From: Thermoleophilia bacterium
GTDB taxonomy: Bacteria > Actinomycetota > Thermoleophilia > Gaiellales > JAICJC01
Direction: 5' to 3'
Assembly: GCA_025928435.1 (NCBI GenBank)
Contig: JAICJM010000094.1
Location: 1-14,472, forward strand
DNA length: 14,472 bases
The notes beneath the pieces were generated by a model. The model was not told the origin of the DNA, did no database searches, and was given only the letters and a program-made list of their open reading frames with translations. Shown here one piece after another: positions 7,573 to 13,220 of the stretch. Each line of letters opens with the position of its first letter. Within the stretch, counting starts at the first letter, position 1. Made by a program: the position numbers and the translations under genes.

Positions 7573-7581
7573 CAGCTCCCT

Positions 7582-7604
7582 CCTCGGTTGAGGTGTAACC
7601 GAGG
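7582..7604. promoter_or_regulatory. Perfect 8-7-8 inverted repeat in the divergent promoter
   Basis: CCTCGGTT (7582-7589) and AACCGAGG (7597-7604) are exact reverse complements around a 7-bp spacer. The repeat covers the -35 hexamer of the rightward promoter. It also covers part of the leftward leader, next to the ABM gene's Shine-Dalgarno. It is a likely operator for both arms. The natural candidate ligand is the ChrB N-terminal protein encoded immediately to the right. Confidence 0.7.
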
Positions 7605-7616
7605 TTGCAGTATGAT
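7588..7616 (+). promoter_or_regulatory. Promoter TTGAGG-N17-TATGAT for a leaderless chrB transcript
   Basis: TTGAGG (7588-7593) and TATGAT (7611-7616) are separated by exactly 17 bp. The predicted transcription start falls at about 7623, which is the G of an in-frame GTG with no Shine-Dalgarno before it. This suggests a leaderless mRNA and makes GTG 7623 a better start than TTG 7605, which lies upstream of the -10. Confidence 0.7.
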
Positions 7617-7622
7617 CGCCGG

Positions 7623-8096
7623 GTGCAGGTTTCGCAATGGGTGATGCTCGTCTACCGGCTGCCGCGCACGCCCTCCACGCCGCGGATCACACTGTGGCGG
7701 AAGCTCCGCCGCCTGGGGGTCGCCCAGATCGTGGACGGCGTCGTTGCTCTGCCAGCCGGCCGTGACAACCGCGAGCAACTCGAGTGGCTGGCCGAGGAGG
7801 TCGTCCAAGCCGGTGGTGAAGCAACCATCTGGCTGGCGGAGCCCGTAACGGCAGCCGAGCATCGCGCCCTCGCCCAGACGATGACCGAGCGGGTGGAGGC
7901 TGAGTATCGGCAGATCGCTGTCGAAGCACAGGCGGCGCAGTCCAACCGGCCGGTCGAGCGGCGTCGCACCCTGGCGCGGCTGCGGCGCGAACTCCGCCGC
8001 GTGGACGGGCGCCGATACTTCCCGACCCAGGAAGCAGACGCGGCGCATGATGCGGTGGAAACGCTGGCGAAGGTCGCGGCGGAGGCGGCAGCGTGA
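7623..8096 (+). CDS. chrB: ChrB N-terminal-domain protein (chromate-responsive regulator half)
   Basis: This 157-aa protein matches the N-terminal half of chromate regulator ChrB. It has an initial strand (WVMLVYRLP), the helix PRITLWRKLRRLG, the strand VDGVVALPAG, then E.LEWLAEEV..AGGEA and a basic C-terminal helical region ending near RRYFP. In characterised ChrB proteins this part is the DNA-binding regulatory region, with the sensing domain attached behind it. Here it ends with TGA inside the GTGA overlap that starts a separate C-terminal protein, so ChrB is split in two. It probably binds the inverted repeat at 7582-7604 and controls both arms. The start follows from the leaderless promoter, and TTG 7605 is the alternative. 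Confidence 0.85.
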   Translation: MQVSQWVMLVYRLPRTPSTPRITLWRKLRRLGVAQIVDGVVALPAGRDNREQLEWLAEEVVQAGGEATIWLAEPVTAAEHRALAQTMTERVEAEYRQIAVEAQAAQSNRPVERRRTLARLRRELRRVDGRRYFPTQEADAAHDAVETLAKVAAEAAA

Positions 8097-8506
8097 TCTG
8101 GGCCACCCGCCGCCACGTTCACATCGACCGCACCGCCTGCGCGTGGCTGATCCGCCGTTTCATCGACGCAGACGCGGAGTTCGTGTTCGTCGATGACCCC
8201 GATGAGGTGCCGGCCGATGCGACGCCGTTTGATATGCGCGGCGTCGAGCTGGGTCACGTCGATGGCCGTTGCTCGTTCGAGACGATCCTTGTTTGGTACG
8301 AGCTGGACGACCCGGCGCTTGAGCGGATCGGCCGAGTGGTGCACGAGGCGGACATCGGCGATGAGCGCTATGACGCGGCCGAGGCGCCAGGTCTGGATGC
8401 ACTGCTTCGCGGACTCGCGCTTCATGCTGCCGACGACAATCAGATGATCGCGATGACCGCACCTCTGTACGACGCCCTCTACGATCTGTGGAGTCGGCCA
8501 GCGTGA
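8093..8506 (+). CDS. ChrB C-terminal-domain protein (separate chain)
   Basis: This 137-aa protein carries the same domain as 6815-7252, with DRTACAWLIRRFID (12-25), GHVDGRCSFE, HEADIGDERY and YDALYDLW in order. The retained Cys and His in ACxWLI and H..G.CSFE are candidate metal or oxyanion contacts. The start GTG overlaps the stop of the N-terminal half (GTGA), with GGAGG about seven bases ahead. Production is therefore coupled and probably stoichiometric with it. Together the two chains would reconstitute a full ChrB. The alternative is a gene split by a recent mutation, but the tidy overlap and ribosome-binding site argue for a stable arrangement. Confidence 0.9.
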   Translation: MIWATRRHVHIDRTACAWLIRRFIDADAEFVFVDDPDEVPADATPFDMRGVELGHVDGRCSFETILVWYELDDPALERIGRVVHEADIGDERYDAAEAPGLDALLRGLALHAADDNQMIAMTAPLYDALYDLWSRPA

Positions 8507-9795
8507 CAGCCACCACGGCCACCGACCAGGTCACGCTCGACGAGGCTGCGGCGGCGAAGCCGAGTGAGCGCGAGGCGTTCTGGTTCTGGCTCAAGCTCGG
8601 CTGCATCAGCTTCGGCGGCCCCGCCGGACAGATCGCGATCATGCACGACGAGCTGGTCGAGCGGCGCAAGTGGATCTCCGAGCGCCGGTTCCTGCACGCG
8701 CTCAACTTCTGCATGGCCCTGCCGGGCCCCGAGGCCCAGCAGCTTGCCTCCTACGTCGGCTACTCGCTGTATGGCGTGCGCGGCGCGATCACGTCGGGCG
8801 GTCTGTTCGTCGCCCCCTCGTTCGTGCTGTTGTGCCTGATGAGCGGCATCTACGTCGAGTACGGCAACGTCACCGTCGTCCAGGGCATCGTCAGCGGGCT
8901 CGGCGCCGCTGTGGTCGCCCTGGTCGCCGCGGCCGTGCTTCGCGTTGGTAGCCGCGTGATCCACACCAAAGCGGCAATCTCGCTCGCTATCGCGGCCTTC
9001 GCGGCGATCGTCGCGGGCGTCCCGTTTCCGCTCATCATCGCCGTCGCCGCCCTGGTCGGCTACCTGGCCGGCCGCTCCAATCCCACACTGCTCGGCCGGC
9101 CGGCCAGCCACGGCGACGACGCAGACGACGACCCGGCCCGGGCGCATACCGGCGTCAGCGTCCGCCGCCGTTTCGTCAAGGGACTCGTGATCTGGCTCGT
9201 CCCCGTAGCCATCCTCGTCGCGATCGGCGGCGTGGTCGGCGAGCTCGCGGGGTTCTTCACGGTCGCCGCGTTGGTCACGTTCGGGGGCGCGTACGCCGTG
9301 CTGCCGTTCGTCGCCAACGCCGCCGTGAACCATTACGGCTGGCTGACCTCGAAGGACATGGTCGCGGGGCTCGCGCTGGGCGAGTCGACGCCCGGCCCGC
9401 TGATCATGGTGAACACCTTCGTCGGCTTCGTCGCCGGCTACCACGTCGAGGGAAACCTCGCCTGGGGCCTGGTTGGCGCCACCATCGCCACGCTCGCGAC
9501 CTTCGTTCCCTGCTTCGTCCTCATCATCACCGGCGCGCCCCTGATCGACCGCATCCGCGCCACCGGCAGCTTCGCCAACAGCCTCAACGGCGTCACCATC
9601 TCGGTCGTCGGCGTGATCGCCGCGCTCGCCGTCTTCGTCGCCCGCCACGCCCTCATCACCAACGGCCACCCAGACTGGGTACTCACCCCACTCGCCGCGG
9701 CGGCCTTCATCGCGGTATGGCGCTACCGCGTCGGAGTCATCCCCGTCGTCCTTGGCTGCGCGGCGGTCGGCATCGCCAACACCGTCTTGCGTTGA
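8503..9795 (+). CDS. chrA: ChrA chromate efflux transporter (CHR family)
   Basis: This 430-aa inner-membrane transporter exports chromate, typically driven by proton motive force. It is a long-chain CHR protein with two homologous halves. The first has ISFGGPAGQIA (35-45), ERRKW and ALPGPEAQQLASYVGY (72-87). The second has VTFGGAYAVLPF (258-269), GLALGESTPGPLIM (289-302) and FVGFVAGY. An acidic, poorly conserved linker (about 203-218) joins the halves. GTG 8503 is chosen because it forms a GTGA overlap like the upstream junction and has GGAG at 8490-8493. GTG 8488 would add five residues. It is the last gene of the rightward arm. The family is clear, and the substrate is inferred from homology and the ChrB context. 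Confidence 0.94.
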   Translation: MTATTATDQVTLDEAAAAKPSEREAFWFWLKLGCISFGGPAGQIAIMHDELVERRKWISERRFLHALNFCMALPGPEAQQLASYVGYSLYGVRGAITSGGLFVAPSFVLLCLMSGIYVEYGNVTVVQGIVSGLGAAVVALVAAAVLRVGSRVIHTKAAISLAIAAFAAIVAGVPFPLIIAVAALVGYLAGRSNPTLLGRPASHGDDADDDPARAHTGVSVRRRFVKGLVIWLVPVAILVAIGGVVGELAGFFTVAALVTFGGAYAVLPFVANAAVNHYGWLTSKDMVAGLALGESTPGPLIMVNTFVGFVAGYHVEGNLAWGLVGATIATLATFVPCFVLIITGAPLIDRIRATGSFANSLNGVTISVVGVIAALAVFVARHALITNGHPDWVLTPLAAAAFIAVWRYRVGVIPVVLGCAAVGIANTVLR

Positions 9796-9800
9796 ACTCG

Positions 9801-9819
9801 GCCACCAGGAACGGGTGGC
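9801..9819. repeat. Short inverted repeat in the chrA-CDF gap
   Basis: GCCACC (9801-9806) and GGTGGC (9814-9819) pair perfectly around 7 nt, just after the chrA stop and 31 bp before the CDF start. It could be a weak terminator or an operator. The arms are short for either. Confidence 0.3.
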
Positions 9820-9850
9820 ACGAACTCGCGCGGACGCTACGGTGAGGTCG

Positions 9851-10720
9851 ATGCCTTCTCTACGCCATTCGCATTCTGAGCCCAACGATGCGACGCACAC
9901 GCACGAGCACCGCCACGGGACGCTGGTGCACAGCCACCCGCACACGCACGTGATCGGGATCGACCACGACGACCTGGCCGCCCACGACCACACGCATCCC
10001 GGCGACCACGCTCCGCACGACCACGAACCCCACGATCACACCCACGGCCACGAACACGGGCATCACCACGACCGTGGTGACGGCCATGGCCACTCCCACG
10101 GCTTGGTTGACCGCTCCATCCTCCGCTCTCAAGACGGCGTGCGCACCGTCGCCATCAGCCTCGGTGTGCTCGGCCTAACCGCCGCAATCCAGGCCGTCAT
10201 CTTCGCCGCATCCGGGTCAGTGGCGCTCCTGGCCGACATGATCCATAACTTCGGTGACGCGCTCACTGCCGTCCCGCTCGGGATCGCGTTCTGGCTTCGC
10301 TCATATCGGGGCGAGAAGCTGGCCGGCCTGTTCGTCGTCCTCACCATCTTCGTCTCCGCCTGCGTGGCCCTCTACGAGACCATCCAGCGCCTCATCCACC
10401 CTCAACAGCTCTCCCACCTCGGCGTGCTCGCACTCGCGGGTGTGATCGGCTTTCTCGGCAACGAGCTCGCCGCACGCGTGCGCCTGCGCGGCGGAGAGCG
10501 GCTACGCAGTCCGGCCCTGATCGCCGACGGAAACCACGCCCGTGTCGACGGCTACGTCTCCCTGAGCGTGATCGTGAGCGCCGCCCTCGTATGGCTTGGC
10601 TGGAACACCGCTGACCCGATCATCGGGCTTGCCATCACTGTGGTCATCCTCAAGATCACCTGGGACAGCTGGCGCGTCATCCACGCCACCGACCCCGGCG
10701 AGGAGCTGACGCACCACTAG
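9851..10720 (+). CDS. CDF-family divalent metal exporter, His-rich, lacking the C-terminal domain
   Basis: This 289-aa inner-membrane antiporter probably exports Zn(II), Co(II) or Cd(II). The first 83 residues contain 28 His, mostly as alternating H-x pairs, a likely metal-collecting tail. Six hydrophobic helices follow. The transport site is visible as HNFGD in TM2 (His132, Asp136) and ADGNHARVD in TM5 (Asp226, His229, Asp233), the HxxxD pairs of CDF proteins. The protein ends about 14 residues after TM6, so the usual cytosolic C-terminal domain is missing. CTD-less CDFs are a known subgroup. ATG 9851 is preceded by GGTGAGG (9841-9847). Upstream frame to 9752 overlaps chrA and is non-coding in this register. 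Confidence 0.93.
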   Translation: MPSLRHSHSEPNDATHTHEHRHGTLVHSHPHTHVIGIDHDDLAAHDHTHPGDHAPHDHEPHDHTHGHEHGHHHDRGDGHGHSHGLVDRSILRSQDGVRTVAISLGVLGLTAAIQAVIFAASGSVALLADMIHNFGDALTAVPLGIAFWLRSYRGEKLAGLFVVLTIFVSACVALYETIQRLIHPQQLSHLGVLALAGVIGFLGNELAARVRLRGGERLRSPALIADGNHARVDGYVSLSVIVSAALVWLGWNTADPIIGLAITVVILKITWDSWRVIHATDPGEELTHH

Positions 10721-10744
10721 CGCTGGACGGCGTGAATCCGGTCA

Positions 10745-10883
10745 GTCGTGAGGCTCGTCTGGCCCGGCACGGCAGGCCGGCTGACTTCACGGCGATGAGG
10801 AGAAAGAGCGCGAGGTACCCCACCGCTGCCGGGATGTCGGTCATCCAACCGAGCTCATGCAGTGGGTTGGCGGGTTGCCGCAT
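10745..10883 (-). pseudogene. Remnant of a DedA-family membrane protein gene, N-terminal part, frameshifted
   Basis: On the - strand, from ATG 10883 (or ATG 10844), the frame reads a typical DedA beginning: VGYLALFLLIAVKSAGLP. It then turns to Arg-rich nonsense. Adding one base near 10768-10772 restores GLPVPGQTSL, the DedA motif expected right there (GLPxPGE/QT). Similarity ends about 10745, shortly before the CDF stop, and no further DedA sequence follows. The gene is therefore both frameshifted and truncated. I see no Shine-Dalgarno. The identification rests on motif recognition over about 40 residues. Confidence 0.6.
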
Positions 10884-10996
10884 GACCGTCTGACGGGAGG
10901 CTTGGCGGAAAGCTCGGCGCGCCAAATGAACTTCTGGGCCGGAGGCGCGTCAGACGGCGTGATGGACCGATGGACCCGCATGGGAAAGGCGCCTCG

Positions 10997-11002
10997 TACA
11001 CT
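10997..11002 (+). promoter_or_regulatory. Possible -10 (TACACT) for a leaderless sigma-factor mRNA
   Basis: TACACT fits TAnnnT and ends seven bases before the in-frame GTG at 11010. The spacing is almost the same as between TATGAT and GTG at chrB (7611-7623). No -35 is evident. Confidence 0.3.
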
Positions 11003-11009
11003 CGAGTCG

Positions 11010-11579
11010 GTGGACGCCGACGACTACTCGACAATCTCCGCGCGTCCGGCTGAGCTTCCGGAGCGCGAGCTCGTCCGTCACGCCCAGGCCGGCGATGGCG
11101 ACGCGTTCGCACGTTTGGTGGATCGATACGGACCGATGGTGTTGAGCCTGGCGTATTCCTCGACGTTGAACGAGGCGGACGCCGAGGACGTCGCCCAGGA
11201 GACCTTCCTGGTGGCGTGGCGCAGCCTGGCCGCTTTCCGGGGTGACGCACAGTTTTCGACATGGCTGTACGGACTCGCCCGCAGCCGCTGCGTCGACCGC
11301 GCTCGCCGGGCACGCGTGCGGCCCGCAGTGGCACGCCATACCGACCAGGACGAGATGGCGACAGACGCCGGGAGTGGGGAGGCGCGGACCGCGGCTCTGG
11401 CAGTGTTGTCTGCTGCGGCGGAGCTGCCCCTGCCTCAGCGCCAGGCGGTCTTGATGCGTGACGTGCAGGGCCTCTCCTACGAGGAGATCGCGGTGCTGCA
11501 GGATGTGCGCGTCGGGACGGTGCGCTCAAGAATCGCGGTGGCACGGTGCTTGATCGCGAACCGGGTGGGTGAGCTTTGA
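11010..11579 (+). CDS. ECF (sigma-70 family, group 4) RNA polymerase sigma factor
   Basis: This roughly 189-aa cytosolic sigma factor has region 2, with ELVRHAQAGDGDAFARLVDRYG, the core-binding DAEDVAQETFLVAW (about 57-70) and FSTWLYGLARSRCVDRARR. After a short linker comes region 4, with LPLPQRQAVLMRDVQGLSYEEIA and a helix-turn-helix ending GTVRSRIAVAR. The start is uncertain. GTG 11010 with a -10 just before it is preferred here. ATG 10980 and ATG 10962 (after a tandem GATGGACC repeat) lack well-spaced Shine-Dalgarno sites. The stop overlaps the next gene's TTG (TTGA), so sigma and anti-sigma are translationally coupled. The signal it responds to is unknown, and neighbours suggest the cell envelope. 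Confidence 0.92.
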   Translation: MDADDYSTISARPAELPERELVRHAQAGDGDAFARLVDRYGPMVLSLAYSSTLNEADAEDVAQETFLVAWRSLAAFRGDAQFSTWLYGLARSRCVDRARRARVRPAVARHTDQDEMATDAGSGEARTAALAVLSAAAELPLPQRQAVLMRDVQGLSYEEIAVLQDVRVGTVRSRIAVARCLIANRVGEL

Positions 11580-12037
11580 GCGACCATCTGGACGGAGCTC
11601 AGCTCTCGAGGCTGATCGACGGCGACCTGTCCCTCGCAAGCCGAGACGCTGTCCTTGCACATCTGCATGAGTGTCCCCGTTGTGCCCAGCGGCACGACGA
11701 GCTGGTGGCAGTGGCCGCGTCGCTTCGCCAGCTTCCGCCGGTCGAGTGGTCAGCGGCTCGTACCCAGCTCGTCACCGCTCGGCTGACCGAACGTCCCCGG
11801 CGGAAACGAGCCGGTGTCACCGTGGCCGCGGGTGTGGCCAGCGGGGTGTGCGTCGCCGCCGTCTTCGTGGTGCTGCCCCTGCTCAGCATCGCGGCTGCGA
11901 TCGCCCGTCCCGTCGCAGGTCTGGCCTCGGCCGTCACCCCAGACGTGCTCCTTGCCGCCGCGCCGCTGGTACTGGTGGTGGCCGCGGTGGCGATTCTGGC
12001 TCCACTCGCTGCCTACCCACTCGCGCGATGGCGATGA
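11576..12037 (+). CDS. Membrane-anchored zinc-finger anti-sigma factor
   Basis: This 153-aa protein pairs with the sigma factor just upstream. The N-terminal cytosolic part holds the ZAS zinc motif H-x3-C-x2-C (His29, Cys33, Cys36, in AHLHECPRC), which in this family clamps the sigma factor. Two hydrophobic helices follow (about 81-105 and 118-145) and there is almost no external domain. The start is TTG within TTGA, overlapping the sigma stop. The ATGA at its end overlaps the next gene. Without a sizeable periplasmic domain, the sensing step may involve the membrane itself or the next protein in the operon (inference). Confidence 0.9.
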   Translation: MSDHLDGAQLSRLIDGDLSLASRDAVLAHLHECPRCAQRHDELVAVAASLRQLPPVEWSAARTQLVTARLTERPRRKRAGVTVAAGVASGVCVAAVFVVLPLLSIAAAIARPVAGLASAVTPDVLLAAAPLVLVVAAVAILAPLAAYPLARWR

Positions 12038-12807
12038 TACGACGCACCCCGTTGATTGCCATTGTGAGCGCCGGGGCGCTACTGCTTGGCTTTCCGGCGG
12101 CGGCGTCTGCAGACACGGTCGTCCCGCACGGCGTGTCCGTGACCGAGGTGACGTCGATCGGTCAGGACGTGACCCTCAACGGCACCTCGCAGGGCAGCGT
12201 GATCATCATCGACGGCGACCTCACGATCGGCCCAAATGGAAGGGCCCTGCACGGCATCACCGTCATCGGGGGGCATATCTCGACCGCGCCCGGGGGCCAG
12301 GTCAAAGGCGACGTGCTGCAGGTCGGCGGGCGGATCCCATCCGTCGGCGTGTGGACGATCACGGCGATCCTCGCAGCGGTCGTACTCCTGCGATGGCTGG
12401 TCGTGTGGATCTTGCTGCGCGTGTCGCGCATCCTGGCCGGCTGGTCGACGACCGGAAACATCCTGGCGGCGGCGCGCACGCGGCCATTGCGGGCAACGCT
12501 GGTCGGAGCGCTCCTGGCCGCCGGCATCCTCGCCGCCATCATCCTGCTCACGCTTACCGTCGTCGGCGTCGTCTTCGCCGCCGCACTCGTGGGCGCCCTG
12601 CTGCTCGCCGCCGCGCTCGGAGTCGCATTCGCGTTGTCCGCGCTCCACTCGCCCACCGACAAGCGCACCGTCACCATCGCGCTGGTATGCCCGCTGCTCG
12701 GGGACGCGCTGCTTGCGATGGCGGTCGTCGTCGGCCTGGGGGCCGTCTTCCACTACCTGGTCGACGAACGCCGCAACCAGACCAGCGCACTTCCGACCAG
12801 CAGCTAA
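12034..12807 (+). CDS. Exported membrane protein with bactofilin-like beta-repeats
   Basis: This 257-aa protein of unknown function starts at the ATG of an ATGA overlap with the anti-sigma gene (ATG 12028, two codons earlier, is possible). Residues 1-26 form a signal peptide ending ASA, before DT. Residues about 35-100 are short beta strands separated by Gly/Asn turns: VTSIGQDVTLNG, GSVIIIDGDLTIGPNG, ITVIGGHIS, GDVLQVGGRI. This is the pattern of bactofilin-like or right-handed beta-helix domains that polymerise or bind cell-wall polymers. Four hydrophobic helices follow (about 106-130, 155-180, 183-203, 215-240), then a hydrophilic tail. The repeat would lie outside the membrane. A role as envelope sensor or structural partner of the sigma system is inferred. 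Confidence 0.8.
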   Translation: MIRRTPLIAIVSAGALLLGFPAAASADTVVPHGVSVTEVTSIGQDVTLNGTSQGSVIIIDGDLTIGPNGRALHGITVIGGHISTAPGGQVKGDVLQVGGRIPSVGVWTITAILAAVVLLRWLVVWILLRVSRILAGWSTTGNILAAARTRPLRATLVGALLAAGILAAIILLTLTVVGVVFAAALVGALLLAAALGVAFALSALHSPTDKRTVTIALVCPLLGDALLAMAVVVGLGAVFHYLVDERRNQTSALPTSS

Positions 12808-12831
12808 CGCCCCACGACAGAGGAGACGCCC

Positions 12832-13083
12832 ATGCCGAAACATCGTGCCCTGATTCCCGCCGCCGTCGCCGCCGGAGTCATCTTGATCATCGTCGCGATC
12901 ATCTACTTTGTCGAGCCGGCCAAGTCGCTCCCCTTCCCCGACTTCCTTGGACATCAGGCTGGCTCGGACACCCGACACATCAAGCACGGCATCGCCGCGT
13001 TCCTGCTCGGCGTGGCCTGCTTCATCTTCGCCTGGTTCCAGGCCGGTCCCACCCGCGAGCGGAGCGACGCGACGACGAGCTAG
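12832..13083 (+). CDS. Small two-helix membrane protein, function unknown
   Basis: This 83-aa protein has a good Shine-Dalgarno (GAGGAG, 12818-12823). The first helix (about 8-26) is followed by a loop with SLPFPDFLGHQAGSD, then HIKHGIAAFLLGVACFIFAWF as the second helix and a charged tail. Proteins with a similar (R/K)HGIAAxxLGxxxxxFAWFQ helix occur as hypothetical small proteins in actinobacteria, to my recollection. It lies 24 bp after the beta-repeat gene, in the same direction, and is likely co-transcribed with it. No function can be assigned. Confidence 0.8.
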   Translation: MPKHRALIPAAVAAGVILIIVAIIYFVEPAKSLPFPDFLGHQAGSDTRHIKHGIAAFLLGVACFIFAWFQAGPTRERSDATTS

Positions 13084-13091
13084 CTCGTCGT
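13072..13091. repeat. Perfect 20-bp palindrome across a stop codon
   Basis: ACGACGAGCTAGCTCGTCGT is its own reverse complement and contains the TAG stop of the 83-aa gene (13081-13083) at its centre. As RNA it can fold into an 8-bp stem with a CUAG loop. No T-tract follows. It could attenuate transcription before uppP, or be a protein-binding site. Confidence 0.6.
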
Positions 13092-13092
13092 G

Positions 13093-13207
13093 ATGCCAGC
13101 GCCCCTGCCCACCGAGCAGCAGGCCGGCCGGCCTCGCAGCTGTCGTAATCGCCGCCCTCGCGGTGGCGCTGGTCACGCTCGGAGTCCTGTTGACCATCCG
13201 TTCCTAA
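13093..13207 (+). pseudogene. Frame-disrupted single-helix peptide gene
   Basis: From ATG 13093 the frame begins MPAPLPTEQQAG and then reaches three copies of GGCC (13122-13133), after which it reads Arg-rich sequence. With two copies instead of three, the frame continues LAAVVIAALAVALVTLGVLL and ends TIRS at TAA 13205, a 36-aa peptide with one transmembrane helix. The four-base unit explains the frame loss exactly. There is no clear Shine-Dalgarno, but the ATG lies 9 nt after the preceding stop. It may be a real gene knocked out by slippage, a sequencing error, or a coincidence. Confidence 0.45.
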
Positions 13208-13220
13208 GGAAGGACGCCTC

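Noticed and set aside
8479..9993. 504-codon acidic open frame on the - strand
   Set aside because: Asp/Gly/Arg-rich low-complexity shadow of chrA and the His-rich CDF tail.
9893..10100. CAC-rich repetitive stretch as a DNA repeat or CRISPR-like array
   Set aside because: Irregular period and fully explained by His codons in the CDF tail; no spacers.
10677..10925. 82-codon - strand frame as an intact small membrane protein
   Set aside because: Only the middle part looks like protein (DedA start); both ends are Arg-rich, and a one-base correction gives a better family match, so it is listed as a pseudogene.
11814..13148. 444-codon open frame on the + strand
   Set aside because: Arg/His/Pro-rich shadow running through the real, overlapping anti-sigma and beta-repeat genes.
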